A stretch of DNA of 64,000 nt, taken from contig JAJFKN010000010.1 in the NCBI GenBank assembly GCA_021773195.1, positions 37,119 through 101,118 of the forward strand. Reading direction: 5' to 3'. This document shows, piece after piece, positions 1 through 10,136 of this stretch (position 1 is the first letter of the stretch; each line of letters opens with the position of its first letter). Below the pieces are notes generated by a model, which saw only the letters and a program-made list of their open reading frames with translations, was not told where the DNA came from and did no database searches. The DNA comes from Gammaproteobacteria bacterium (lineage in GTDB: Bacteria > Pseudomonadota > Gammaproteobacteria > JAKBBU01). The position numbers were made by a program, and so were the translations under genes.

Positions 1-102
1 GGGTCGATGTTCGATGGTGAGACCTTCAATCAGTTCATCATAACTGAAGCCTTGAACTTCACGAAAACGATTGTCTGCTAACTTTTTCAAATTGTTATTC
101 AT
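1..102 (-). CDS. MaoC-like acyl-CoA hydratase, N-terminal part (cut by window edge)
   Basis: Partial: only the first 34 codons lie in the window, and the gene runs off the left edge. The translation contains RFREVQGFSYDEL followed by IEHRP. This aligns almost residue for residue with the start of the complete MaoC-like protein at 2408-2893 (RFRESPGLSYEEF ... YEHRP), so I call it a paralogue. Two consecutive ATG codons (103-105 and 100-102) are possible starts. The second gives the better spacing, six bases, from GGAGAA at 109-114. The first overlaps the stop of the upstream CitE-like gene by one base (TAATG), so the two are probably translationally coupled. The MaoC hot-dog fold normally hydrates enoyl-CoA thioesters. 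The catalytic part is not visible, so function is inferred from the paralogue. Confidence 0.75.
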   Translation of the reverse strand, partial: MNNNLKKLADNRFREVQGFSYDELIEGLTIEHRP

Positions 103-104
103 CA

Positions 105-944
105 TTAATTCTCCACTTGGTCATCGCTAGACATTAATCGTCTGGCCGCCAATTTAATAAATGGCGGTCCGATGATGTGATTGCTGCCTTTGGCGATATT
201 GTTTTTGTTTTTGTGTGCAATGCTAACAATTTTTTTACATTCATTCATCACAGCCTCTGTCAAGCTATATGTTTGGTTTACAGCCGATACTTGATCCGGG
301 TGAATGACTAAGCGACCCACAAAGCCCATGGCTTTTGATTGCTTGGACTCTTGAATCAGGGCATGATTTGGCGCATTCAAATTAAAGAAAGGCGTATCGA
401 TGGCCTTAAGTTGATACATGCTGGCTGCTAGCATAATTTGGCTGCGTGCATGTAATAAGGCATCCCAAGATATATCGATACCTATTTCAGCAGATAAGTC
501 GGCTGAACCAAATACTAAGCCACCACCTTGTCCTACAGATGCAGCGATATCAAAAACATTTTTTACGCTTTCTGCTGTTTCAATCAGTGGAAATAAACAG
601 TAGCTTCGTCCAGCATCCTTAAATAAATCATGCATTAATCGTAATTCATGAGCTTGATTCACTTTAGATGGGATGACCAGTTCAATATCTAAGTCATTCT
701 CCGTCAACATTTGCAGGTCTTTAAGCCCATGCAATGTATTTAACGAGTTGATTCGAATACCCATGCGGTGTGAGGATTTATTGCTTAATAGCAACTTTGC
801 AGTTTCACGTGCACGGTCTTTTTTATACTCGGGCACAGCATCTTCAAGATCGATAATATAAATGTCAGCACCTAATGTCCCTATTTTGTTGAGGTCAGCT
901 GTCCTTGTGGCTGGCGTAAACATTAAGCTGCGGTATGTTTTCAT
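105..944 (-). CDS. HpcH/HpaI aldolase / citrate lyase beta (CitE)-like protein, copy 1
   Basis: A 279-residue TIM-barrel lyase of the CitE/malyl-CoA lyase type. These enzymes cleave or form C-C bonds in beta-hydroxyacyl-CoA substrates such as malyl-CoA, citramalyl-CoA or citryl-ACP. Visible family motifs are DLEDAV near residue 33, the substrate-binding Arg in GIRIN (about residue 64), the metal-binding Glu in LIETAE, the metal-binding Asp in FGSADLS, and IHPDQV near the C-terminus. It lies three bases downstream of the oxoamine synthase (948-2162) and overlaps the MaoC-like gene by one base, so the three form one minus-strand operon. It is paralogous to 4294-5160; both end in the unusual IGPPFI motif. 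The substrate is unknown. Pairing with MaoC suggests a branched C4/C5 hydroxyacyl-CoA lyase, for example citramalyl-CoA. Confidence 0.85.
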   Translation of the reverse strand: MKTYRSLMFTPATRTADLNKIGTLGADIYIIDLEDAVPEYKKDRARETAKLLLSNKSSHRMGIRINSLNTLHGLKDLQMLTENDLDIELVIPSKVNQAHELRLMHDLFKDAGRSYCLFPLIETAESVKNVFDIAASVGQGGGLVFGSADLSAEIGIDISWDALLHARSQIMLAASMYQLKAIDTPFFNLNAPNHALIQESKQSKAMGFVGRLVIHPDQVSAVNQTYSLTEAVMNECKKIVSIAHKNKNNIAKGSNHIIGPPFIKLAARRLMSSDDQVEN

Positions 945-947
945 TTT

Positions 948-2162
948 TTATCCTCCATACTGGGGAAGAAGTTGATTAACTAACTCTGAAAATTCAATGA
1001 TGTGCTCATCTTGCATATGCGCGCGTATCATAATTCGCAAGCCTTCTTGGCCACGAGCAGCAACGGGGAAAAATACAGCTGAGGTATAATATCCTTTTTC
1101 ATAAAGAGCTTTACAGATATCGATAGTATTCTTTGTATCACCTAAACGAATGATTCGGATAGGTATCTCACTACCAGATAAATCCGTTTTAATGAGTTTG
1201 TCAAATAACTGACATTTTTGCGCTAATGTTTGTTGCAATTGTTTCAGTTCAGGACTGGCTTGTACCTCTAGTGAAGCTTTTGCTGCACCAATGATTGCTG
1301 AACCTATGGGTTGAGACCAAAGTAATGGACCACCATAACGATGGACGATTTCTCTATATTCTTCCTTAGGTAGCATCATGATAGCGCCACTTGCACCAAA
1401 ACCTTTAGTTAATGACGAAACAATAAATGTTTTGTCATTAAATTCAGATAATTTTGACTTAACATAACCTTCACCTTTTTCACCAAAAATGGTTAAGCCA
1501 TGAGAGTCATCAGCAAACAGAATGAGACCATATTTATTTTGCAGTCTTTCAATGGCGTCTATAGGAACCCCTCCACCTAGGCTGTTAACCCCATCGGTTA
1601 CATAAACAACACGTTTATGTTCTTTACAGATATTTTCAAGAAACTCCATATCATCATGGGGACAGGTAATAACTCGTGCTTCATCGGCACAGGCAGTCTT
1701 TAAGAAATTCATGCAAAAGTGAGCGTATTTATCAAAAACCATCACGGGCGGCTCGTCATCGGTGAATACACCGGCGGCCAGTAAGGGTAATAAACTTGAC
1801 GATGCTGCATAACATGAAGTTGCAGTTAAAACAGTTGCGCCATAATGGGCTGACAATGCTTCTTCTAATTCTGCAATGGCGGTAAATTTAACGCGATTAC
1901 GTGAGATCGTGAGACAAGTCGATGTATTGAGAGAGCGAACCATATCAATGGTGCCCTGTATAACTTTAGGATGAGACGACAGTCCTAAATAAGTGCATAC
2001 ACTGAAGAGCTTAAAATCGTGCCCATTTTCAGCTTGAAATAAACCCTCTGCAGTTGGTGTCGCATTGACCCCAATGATGCCCTTATCATAGGATTCCTGC
2101 CATGCATTATCAGCAATGCTAATGGCTTTTTTCATATTGGCGAAATTATTAAATTCTTTCAT
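948..2162 (-). CDS. Alpha-oxoamine synthase-like PLP enzyme (KBL/AONS/SPT/CqsA group), copy 1
   Basis: A 404-residue fold-type I PLP enzyme. The family condenses an amino acid with an acyl-CoA or acyl-ACP, with decarboxylation (2-amino-3-ketobutyrate ligase, AONS, serine palmitoyltransferase, the CqsA/LqsA autoinducer synthases). Visible are CTYLGLSSHP near residue 56, DDSHGL at 218-223 (pyridine-nitrogen Asp and cofactor-stacking His region), and SSLTKGFGASG with Lys253 as the likely Schiff-base lysine. AAGAGA lies seven bases before the ATG. It is first in a minus-strand operon with the CitE-like and MaoC-like genes and is divergent from the second module. The paralogue at 3099-4301 shares most of the framework (MVFDKxAHFxMN, GEKGEGY, FFPVxxRG). 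It could make a signal or a lipid-like aminoketone, but the substrate cannot be read from sequence. Confidence 0.85.
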   Translation of the reverse strand: MKEFNNFANMKKAISIADNAWQESYDKGIIGVNATPTAEGLFQAENGHDFKLFSVCTYLGLSSHPKVIQGTIDMVRSLNTSTCLTISRNRVKFTAIAELEEALSAHYGATVLTATSCYAASSSLLPLLAAGVFTDDEPPVMVFDKYAHFCMNFLKTACADEARVITCPHDDMEFLENICKEHKRVVYVTDGVNSLGGGVPIDAIERLQNKYGLILFADDSHGLTIFGEKGEGYVKSKLSEFNDKTFIVSSLTKGFGASGAIMMLPKEEYREIVHRYGGPLLWSQPIGSAIIGAAKASLEVQASPELKQLQQTLAQKCQLFDKLIKTDLSGSEIPIRIIRLGDTKNTIDICKALYEKGYYTSAVFFPVAARGQEGLRIMIRAHMQDEHIIEFSELVNQLLPQYGG

Positions 2163-2370
2163 ATTAAGTCTCTTCAGTTAAGTGTCATTTGGGGGGAATA
2201 TTTAGAAGTTGTATTCTAAGCTTCGTTTGAGTTTGTATTTTAACCTGGGTAAATGTTCTGTGCGTTTACAGAATGTATCAAAGTGTAAATGTAAGATTTA
2301 GTGACCTAACTCGTTGAATTGAGGTAATAAGTTGCATTAAGTGTGTATCAAAGTGCTTTTTTGAGGGCTC

Positions 2371-2379
2371 TGCTATACT
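2371..2379 (+). promoter_or_regulatory. Extended -10 promoter for the MaoC-like gene
   Basis: TGC directly followed by TATACT forms an extended -10 element about 29 bases before the ATG at 2408. No convincing -35 is present at the usual distance. It lies in the 233-base divergent intergenic region between the two modules, where I see no gene. Confidence 0.4.
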
Positions 2380-2407
2380 CAAATGATGCAATATATTGGG
2401 TATAGTC

Positions 2408-2893
2408 ATGCCGCCACTATTGAAACAAATGGATGATCAACGCTTTCGGGAGTCCCCGGGATTGAGTTACGAAGAGTTCAATGCGGGCGATATCTACGAG
2501 CACCGTCCGGGACGGACCATCACTGAAACAGATTCTATTTGGCACTCCCTTTTATGTATGAATCAACACCCCCTACATGTTAATCGAGACTATGCTGAAA
2601 GTACCGAATTTGGGAAAATTGTGGTGTCTAGTAGTCTGACTTTGGGGATTATTGCCGGTATGACCGTCAATCTACTCAGTGCAAAAGCCATAGCTAATCT
2701 AGGCTGGGAAGAGATTAAATTACAATCCCCAGTTTTTGTAGGTGATACTCTCTATGCTGAGAGCGAGATTTTAGCTAAGCGTCTGTCTAAATCCGATCCC
2801 AGTCGCGGTGTGGTAACCGCCAAGTCACGGGGCATTAAAGACGATGGGACACAATGTCTTGTTTTTACTCGATCTTTTCTCATAAAAGTATAA
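2408..2893 (+). CDS. MaoC-like acyl-CoA hydratase (itaconyl-/mesaconyl-CoA hydratase type), complete copy
   Basis: A 161-residue hot-dog hydratase. The active-site segment reads MNQHPLHVN, matching the N-x-x-P-x-H form of the hydratase-2 motif. That form occurs in MaoC proteins encoded beside CitE-like lyases (itaconyl-CoA hydratase, mesaconyl-CoA hydratase), rather than the D-x-N-P-x-H of R-specific enoyl-CoA hydratases. The likely role is hydration of a branched or dicarboxylic enoyl-CoA, to supply the CitE-like lyase encoded further along. I chose the ATG at 2408, because it aligns with the paralogous start at the window edge and follows an extended -10 promoter. A TTG 12 bases upstream is an alternative. 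It is separated by about 205 bases from the next gene, which has its own promoter. Confidence 0.8.
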   Translation: MPPLLKQMDDQRFRESPGLSYEEFNAGDIYEHRPGRTITETDSIWHSLLCMNQHPLHVNRDYAESTEFGKIVVSSSLTLGIIAGMTVNLLSAKAIANLGWEEIKLQSPVFVGDTLYAESEILAKRLSKSDPSRGVVTAKSRGIKDDGTQCLVFTRSFLIKV

Positions 2894-2974
2894 AAATCAC
2901 CCTTTCGTCGTGAATCATGAAGATATTACTATATTTTTCAATAGGTTGAAGATGTTCTGTCCGGGATGAGCTTA

Positions 2975-3003
2975 TTGACTTATTGTTAAGCACATGTTAA
3001 CAT
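2975..3003 (+). promoter_or_regulatory. Sigma-70 promoter for the oxoamine synthase-CitE-ATP-grasp operon
   Basis: TTGACT (2975-2980), a 17-base spacer, then TAACAT (2998-3003) preceded by TGT. It predicts a leader of about 90 bases before the ATG at 3099. That leader contains a TGAGCT/AGCTCA inverted repeat (3026-3046). Confidence 0.55.
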
Positions 3004-3098
3004 AATAGACAATAAGAATAGTTTATGAGCTCTATTCAGAAGCTCAAAGGAACCCACCTCATTATCACTCGAATTTAAAAATTCCATATGGTGCCCTT

Positions 3099-4301
3099 AT
3101 GACTAAACTAAACCGCTTTCGTAATAATGAAAAATTAATCAAATATGGTGATCCAGAATGGCAAAAGGCCTATGAGCAAGGTTTGCTGGATATTCATTTT
3201 GAGCATATTGGACATGGCAAGCTAAAAGATCAACATGGCCATGAGTTTATTAATATGATCTCTTGTTCATACCTAGGTTTAGATACGGATAAACGAATTT
3301 TGCAAGGTGCACAAGATGGCATTGCAAAGTCATCAACTTTATTAATGGGTTCTTCTCGCCTTAGACTGCAGCCAAAGATTCTATATGAAGCAGAGAGTTC
3401 TCTCGCTGACCTCTATGGTGCAACTGCTATAACTAATGTTTCTTGTGGGGTTATGTCCTGTGGGGTTTTACCGCTGATAGCTTCGGGACATATGACAGAT
3501 ACCGGTCCGGTTACCATGGTTTTTGATAAACACGCACATTTCTCCATGAATGTAGCAAAACCTATTTGTGCTGATGAAGCAGAAGTACTAACGGCACCAC
3601 ATAATGATTTAAATTATCTAGAAGATATATGTAAGCAGCATGATAGGGTTGCCTATGTTTGTGATGGGATTTACAGCATGGGCGATAAACTTCCCATAAA
3701 AGATCTCTTAACGCTTCAAGAAAAATATGGCCTTTTTCTTTATATTGACGATAGTCATGGCTTATCAGTCTATGGTGAGAAAGGTGAAGGTTATGCTCGG
3801 TCAATGTTGGAAGAAGTCAATTCTAAAACAATGATTGTGGGTAGTTTATGGAAGGGCCTCGGTGCACGAGGCAGTGTCCTCATGCTTGGTGCGAAAGATA
3901 AATTAGAAATAATTAAGCGTCATGGTGGTGGTTCGGCATGGTCTCAATACCTTACAACAGCAGATTGTGGAGCTATTCTTGCTTCTGCAGAAATCCATCG
4001 CACTAGTGAATTGCATGAATTGCAGAGAAAACTGCAAAAAAATATTCAGTTGTTAGATGAACTGATTCCAAATGAACAAAATGGTTCGGACTTTCCTATT
4101 CGTGTATTACGCTTTGGTGAGCCAGATAAGGCTATTGAACGTTCATACAAGCTTTATCAAAAGGGTTATTACGCATCAGCTGTTTTCTTCCCTGTGGTGG
4201 AAAGAGGTAAAGCAGGCATTCGAATAATGATGCGAGCAAATCTCACAGAAGAACAAATTCGTGAGTTTGCATCTTTAGTGAAGGAGATGAGTTATGAGTA
4301 A
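3099..4301 (+). CDS. Alpha-oxoamine synthase-like PLP enzyme, copy 2
   Basis: A 400-residue paralogue of the protein at 948-2162, belonging to the same acyl-CoA:amino acid C-acyltransferase group (KBL, AONS, SPT, CqsA). DDSHGL lies at 217-222. GSLWKGLGARG contains the probable PLP lysine, Lys252. SCSYLGLD near residue 55 matches the CTYLGLSS of copy 1. The glycine-rich turn after the lysine is GARG here versus GASG in copy 1, so the two may differ in acyl or amino-acid preference. The ribosome-binding site is weak, but a good promoter lies about 100 bases upstream. The stop overlaps the next CitE-like gene by eight bases, indicating coupled translation. Confidence 0.85.
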   Translation: MTKLNRFRNNEKLIKYGDPEWQKAYEQGLLDIHFEHIGHGKLKDQHGHEFINMISCSYLGLDTDKRILQGAQDGIAKSSTLLMGSSRLRLQPKILYEAESSLADLYGATAITNVSCGVMSCGVLPLIASGHMTDTGPVTMVFDKHAHFSMNVAKPICADEAEVLTAPHNDLNYLEDICKQHDRVAYVCDGIYSMGDKLPIKDLLTLQEKYGLFLYIDDSHGLSVYGEKGEGYARSMLEEVNSKTMIVGSLWKGLGARGSVLMLGAKDKLEIIKRHGGGSAWSQYLTTADCGAILASAEIHRTSELHELQRKLQKNIQLLDELIPNEQNGSDFPIRVLRFGEPDKAIERSYKLYQKGYYASAVFFPVVERGKAGIRIMMRANLTEEQIREFASLVKEMSYE

Positions 4302-5160
4302 CTCAATGAATCCTAAACAAATTAAGAGCGCTCTTTTTCTGCCTGCCTCTAATAAGGATTATATTAAAAAAGCATTAGATTCAGGTGCTCATAGCGTGGT
4401 CTTTGATTTAGAAGATGCCGTTAGGCAAGAAGATAAGCCCATGGCGAGAGATATCGTTGTGGACCTTCTTAGTGAGCGTCAAGAAAAGCATGTGATGCTC
4501 AGAATCAATCAAATTAATACGTTAGAGTGTTTAGAAGATCTTTTAATGTTGGCAAATCATCAGTTGTATGTAGATGTGATTATATTGCCAAAAGCAGAGA
4601 GTGGTCGTGATATAACCATCTTATTTGATTTGCTTTCCCAAGCTGGTTATTCAGCGGATATTTTTGCTGTAATCGAGACTGCGCAAGGGGTCATGAATAT
4701 GGAAGAGATAACCGCACATAAAAGATTGGATGGTGTGTTTTTTGGAATAGCTGACCTATCGTCAGATTTATCGGTAGATTTTGATGCCGACGTTATTAAT
4801 GAAAGTCGTCACAAAGTAGTTCTTTCTGCAAAATCGCACGGTATCGCCGTATTAGATTCTCCTTCCTTTCAAATTGATGATATGGATCAAGTTAGGGCGA
4901 ATATTACCGATACACTTAATTGCGGATTTACCGGGAAAGCAGCGGTGAACCCACAACAAGCCGTCATGATTAATGAGGCTTATTCTCAAAGTGACCGCTT
5001 AAGTAAGGCCAAATGGATTATATACAGAAATCAAAATAACAAGGGTCCTGCTATTTTCAAACGAAATGGAGAGCTCATTGGCCCCCCTTTCATAGCGTGG
5101 TCTAAATCAATTGTCGATCAGGATGGCATGTTACCTCCAATACACAAAAAGAAGAGATAA
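4294..5160 (+). CDS. HpcH/HpaI aldolase / CitE-like lyase, copy 2
   Basis: A 288-residue CitE-like TIM barrel. It keeps DLEDAV near residue 38, the substrate-binding Arg in MLRIN, the metal-ligand Glu in VIETAQ and the metal-ligand Asp in FGIADLS. It also has VNPQQAV in place of IHPDQV, and the IGPPFI tail shared with copy 1. GGAG inside the end of the upstream oxoamine synthase serves as ribosome-binding site, and the two genes overlap by eight bases. Expected chemistry is reversible aldol/Claisen cleavage of a beta-hydroxyacyl thioester. The start of the ATP-grasp gene follows within five bases, so lyase, oxoamine synthase and ligase probably act in one pathway. Confidence 0.85.
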   Translation: MSNSMNPKQIKSALFLPASNKDYIKKALDSGAHSVVFDLEDAVRQEDKPMARDIVVDLLSERQEKHVMLRINQINTLECLEDLLMLANHQLYVDVIILPKAESGRDITILFDLLSQAGYSADIFAVIETAQGVMNMEEITAHKRLDGVFFGIADLSSDLSVDFDADVINESRHKVVLSAKSHGIAVLDSPSFQIDDMDQVRANITDTLNCGFTGKAAVNPQQAVMINEAYSQSDRLSKAKWIIYRNQNNKGPAIFKRNGELIGPPFIAWSKSIVDQDGMLPPIHKKKR

Positions 5161-5164
5161 GTCA

Positions 5165-6403
5165 GTGAAAGCCGCTATCATACTCGTATCTAAGTTCGCG
5201 CATTGGTTAGACATTTTTGATGTCTCATTGTTGGATGAGCATTACGATGTATGCTTTATCCTTACTACGGAGGAGGGTAGAGACTGGCTGGAAAGCAATT
5301 TAAATATGACATTACTCACAACCTTGGTTATAAAACCTTGTGGGAAGGACAAACTGTGCCAATTAGACTCTGAGAGTACTATTCAAACTATTGATGAATA
5401 TATTCTTACCAAATACAAAGAAATAGCCGTAGTGGGTTTAGATGAGTCTAATGTGGCATTAGCCGGCTTGATTCGTGATCATTATCAACTTGATGGTGAT
5501 GGTTATGCCATAACAAAACGATTTCGTGATAAGTATTTAATGCGTGAGGCACTTGGAAATAGCGTCTACAATCTCCCTTATACTAGTTTTCAGGTTGAAG
5601 ATGCATTTAATTCACCACAAGAATACTACCGTGAGCTAGTGTGTGAACTGGGGAATAAATTTATTGTTAAACCACGAAGTATGGCAGGAGCAATAGGCGT
5701 TCGTTTGATAACGAATGAATCTGAGTTTATAAATTATTGTGAACAGGAGCTAACACGGCAAGATAAACTAATGGCTGAGAAGTACATTGAAGGGATGGTT
5801 TATTTGGTGAATAGCACAGTTTTTCAAGGCATTTCTAAAGATCATATAATAACTCAGTCACTTCAGCCACAATTCAATAATACAAAACAACCAATTATTG
5901 TTCATCCAATAGTTCAAAGCTCATCCCTCATAGTTGAAAAACTTATCGAAGCTGCAGATAAGATAATCGACCTTGTTCAATATAAAAATGGTAGTTGCCA
6001 TGTGGAATTCATGGTTACAGAAGAGAACGAAATTTATTTCATCGAAATAGGCGCACGTGTTGGTGGAGGGATGTACAAAAACCTATTTCTCAATGCTATG
6101 AATAAAAACTTTGTTAACGATCACGTTTTATCACAACTGAATGTAAATCCACATACGGGTAACTTAAATCCAGGCTATGGGGCGCATTGTTTTATAATGC
6201 CGAATGGTTTAACTGTGCTAAAAGAATTGTTGCCTAATCTGAAAAGTCAATATAAGTGTGAATTTCTCCCAGAATCTTCGCGACATGAGGCTGAAGATAC
6301 GAGCCTATTAAACACCAGCGCCATACTTATTCTTTGGAGTACTGACCAGAGCAACTATGAAGTTGATCTACAAGAGCTCTTAAACATTTATGGTGAGAAG
6401 TAA
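5165..6403 (+). CDS. ATP-grasp domain carboxylate-amine ligase-like protein
   Basis: About 412 residues. The ATP-grasp fold is recognised by KPRSMAGAIGV (the phosphate-binding glycine-rich loop) and by the distal metal-binding stretch HVEFMVTEENEIYFIEIGAR, where the E...E-x-G-A-R pattern resembles biotin carboxylase, PurK and peptide-ligase members. Such enzymes activate a carboxylate as acyl phosphate and couple it to an amine or other nucleophile. I chose GTG at 5165, five bases after the CitE-like stop and preceded by AGAAGAGA. An in-frame ATG at 5111 would overlap the lyase by 50 bases. It has no counterpart in the visible part of the minus-strand module. An amino acid or aminoketone product of the oxoamine synthase is a plausible partner, by inference only. 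Confidence 0.75.
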   Translation: MKAAIILVSKFAHWLDIFDVSLLDEHYDVCFILTTEEGRDWLESNLNMTLLTTLVIKPCGKDKLCQLDSESTIQTIDEYILTKYKEIAVVGLDESNVALAGLIRDHYQLDGDGYAITKRFRDKYLMREALGNSVYNLPYTSFQVEDAFNSPQEYYRELVCELGNKFIVKPRSMAGAIGVRLITNESEFINYCEQELTRQDKLMAEKYIEGMVYLVNSTVFQGISKDHIITQSLQPQFNNTKQPIIVHPIVQSSSLIVEKLIEAADKIIDLVQYKNGSCHVEFMVTEENEIYFIEIGARVGGGMYKNLFLNAMNKNFVNDHVLSQLNVNPHTGNLNPGYGAHCFIMPNGLTVLKELLPNLKSQYKCEFLPESSRHEAEDTSLLNTSAILILWSTDQSNYEVDLQELLNIYGEK

Positions 6404-6478
6404 CTGGTTGAATTTTAATTGATTAGTCTGTGCAAGGCAGACTTCACGCAGCAAACCCATTTTGTGGTAAAAAAATAA

Positions 6479-8026
<1,548 letters not shown>

Positions 8027-8028
8027 AC

Positions 8029-9600
8029 ATGGATATTCACAACCATAAAATTCTAATTTTAGATTTCGGTTCTCAGTACACACAACTTATTGCACGCCGT
8101 GTGCGTGAGGCAGGGGTTTATTGTGAACTGCACAGCTGTGATATAGACGATGACAGTATTCGCGAATTTTCACCCAACGGGATTATTCTTTCAGGTGGCC
8201 CCGAAACCGTTACTGCACAAGATCCTTTACGAGCGCCTCAGCTGGTCTTTGAATTAGGCGTGCCTGTATTGGGTATTTGTTATGGGATGCAAACCATGGC
8301 GGCGCAACTGGGCGGTAAGGTTGATACCCATGCTCAGCGGGAATTTGGTTATGCGCAAGTGGAAATTCACGGCCATTCGCCTTTATTAGCGGATATTGAA
8401 GATCATGCTTCTGAAGCAGGTATCGCTTTATTGGATGTCTGGATGAGTCATGGTGATAGAGTTGACTCCATACCTGAAGGATTTAGAAGTATTGCTCGAA
8501 CACCCAATGCCCCTTTCGCAGCTATTGCCCATGAAGACAAAGCTTTTTACGGTTTGCAATTTCATCCTGAAGTAACTCACACCCGCCAAGGTCAACGCAT
8601 TATGCAACGTTTTATCCACGATATTTGCGGTTGTGATTCCCAATGGACGCCCGCGAATATTGTCGAAGAAACTATCGAACATGTGCGCCAAACCGTAGGC
8701 CAGGATAAAGTCTTATTGGGTCTCTCAGGTGGCGTAGATTCCTCTGTGGTGGCAGCATTATTGCATCGTGCTATTGGTGATAATCTAACGTGTGTTTTTG
8801 TGGATAACGGTTTATTACGTTTGAATGAAGCAGAACAAGTGATGAGTACCTTTGCTGAGCACATGGGAGTGAAGGTCATCCATGTGGATGCAGAAGAACG
8901 TTTCTTAACTGCATTAGAAGGCGTCGATGATCCAGAAGCTAAACGCAAGGTGGCGGGGCATGCTTTCATTGATGTGTTTTCTGAACAAGCCGAAAAATTA
9001 AAAGATGTGCATTGGCTGGCCCAAGGTACCATTTATCCTGATGTGATTGAATCAGCTGCAGTAAAAACAGGTAAAGCCCATGTGATTAAATCCCACCATA
9101 ATGTAGGTGGTTTGCCGGAAGATTTACATTTCAAACTATTAGAGCCGTTGCGAGAATTGTTTAAAGATGAAGTGCGTAAAGTAGGCTTAGAATTGGGTTT
9201 GCCCTACGATATGGTCTATCGACATCCTTTCCCTGGGCCGGGCCTATGTGTGAGGATTTTGGGTGAAGTTAAAAAATCCTATGCGGATATATTGCGACAA
9301 GCCGATGCGATTTTCATTGAAGAATTATTGAAACAAGATCTCTACCATAAAGTTTCTCAGGCTTTCGCGGTGTTTTTACCGGTAAAAAGCGTAGGTGTTG
9401 TGGGGGATGCTCGTCAATATGAATACGTCGTGGCCCTGCGTGCGGTTGAAACCGTGGATTTTATGACAGCTCATTGGGCACATTTACCCCATGCATTTCT
9501 TTCTCATGTTTCCAATCGCATCATCAATGAAGTGCGTGGTATTTCACGTGTGGTTTACGATATTTCAGGCAAGCCACCCGCCACCATTGAGTGGGAATAA
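8029..9600 (+). CDS. guaA: GMP synthase (glutamine-hydrolysing)
   Basis: 523 residues (E. coli 525). It converts XMP to GMP using ATP and glutamine in the cytosol. The N-terminal class I amidotransferase domain shows LGICYGMQ with nucleophile Cys84 and FHPEVTH with the catalytic His. The ATP-pyrophosphatase domain shows the PP-loop LSGGVDSS, and the C-terminal dimerisation domain ends with the typical PPATIEWE. It is tightly packed between guaB (two-base gap) and tadA (two-base gap), so the three are co-transcribed. Confidence 0.97.
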   Translation: MDIHNHKILILDFGSQYTQLIARRVREAGVYCELHSCDIDDDSIREFSPNGIILSGGPETVTAQDPLRAPQLVFELGVPVLGICYGMQTMAAQLGGKVDTHAQREFGYAQVEIHGHSPLLADIEDHASEAGIALLDVWMSHGDRVDSIPEGFRSIARTPNAPFAAIAHEDKAFYGLQFHPEVTHTRQGQRIMQRFIHDICGCDSQWTPANIVEETIEHVRQTVGQDKVLLGLSGGVDSSVVAALLHRAIGDNLTCVFVDNGLLRLNEAEQVMSTFAEHMGVKVIHVDAEERFLTALEGVDDPEAKRKVAGHAFIDVFSEQAEKLKDVHWLAQGTIYPDVIESAAVKTGKAHVIKSHHNVGGLPEDLHFKLLEPLRELFKDEVRKVGLELGLPYDMVYRHPFPGPGLCVRILGEVKKSYADILRQADAIFIEELLKQDLYHKVSQAFAVFLPVKSVGVVGDARQYEYVVALRAVETVDFMTAHWAHLPHAFLSHVSNRIINEVRGISRVVYDISGKPPATIEWE

Positions 9601-9602
9601 TC

Positions 9603-10052
9603 ATGCAATCCCATGAAGCATTTATGGCTTTGGCCATTGAACAGGCTTGCTTGGCTGAGTCAAAAGGTGAAGTGCCCATTGGCGCTATTATTATTCATGA
9701 AAATAAAATCATAGCCAGTGCCCATAATGGCCCGATTACACAAAAAGATCCCAGCGCCCATGCCGAAATCCAAGCTATGCGTCAAGCAGGGCCGACATTA
9801 GGGAATTACCGTTTATTACACTGCCAGCTTTATGTCACGCTAGAACCTTGTCTCATGTGCGTGGGTGCCATGGTGCATGCGCGCATTGAACAAGTGATTT
9901 TTGCTGCCAGTGACCCCAAAGCTGGCTGCATGGGCAGTGTGTGTGAAGCCCATAACATGTCTCATCTAAACCATCGTATAAAAGTCACAGGAGGCATTCT
10001 GTCGTCTGAATGCAGCGAACTGCTACAAGCCTTTTTTCGAAAACGTCGGTAG
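9603..10052 (+). CDS. tadA: tRNA-specific adenosine deaminase (A34 to I)
   Basis: 149 residues. TadA deaminates wobble adenosine 34 of tRNA-Arg(ACG) to inosine. The zinc site is complete: HAE (His53, catalytic Glu55) and PCLMC (Cys83 and Cys86). I take the ATG at 9603, two bases after the guaA stop. A GTG at 9591 would overlap guaA and adds no conserved residues. The downstream convergent-free gap contains a candidate promoter for the next gene. Confidence 0.93.
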   Translation: MQSHEAFMALAIEQACLAESKGEVPIGAIIIHENKIIASAHNGPITQKDPSAHAEIQAMRQAGPTLGNYRLLHCQLYVTLEPCLMCVGAMVHARIEQVIFAASDPKAGCMGSVCEAHNMSHLNHRIKVTGGILSSECSELLQAFFRKRR

Positions 10053-10077
10053 ATGTGGTCACATATTAACCGTCCCG

Positions 10078-10107
10078 TTGGCAATTGCTTCTCGCTACAA
10101 CTATATT
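10078..10107 (+). promoter_or_regulatory. Candidate sigma-70 promoter for the channel gene
   Basis: TTGGCA (10078-10083), an 18-base spacer, then TATATT (10102-10107), 30 bases before the ATG at 10137. Confidence 0.4.
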
Positions 10108-10136
10108 AAGAAGACGTTAGGGGGAGAGGGACAGGC

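Noticed and set aside
948..4301. Calling the two PLP enzymes CqsA/LqsA autoinducer synthases
   Set aside because: The fold and lysine motif fit, but there is no LqsS/LqsR-like partner next to them, and substrate-specific residues cannot be judged by eye. The broader oxoamine synthase name is safer.
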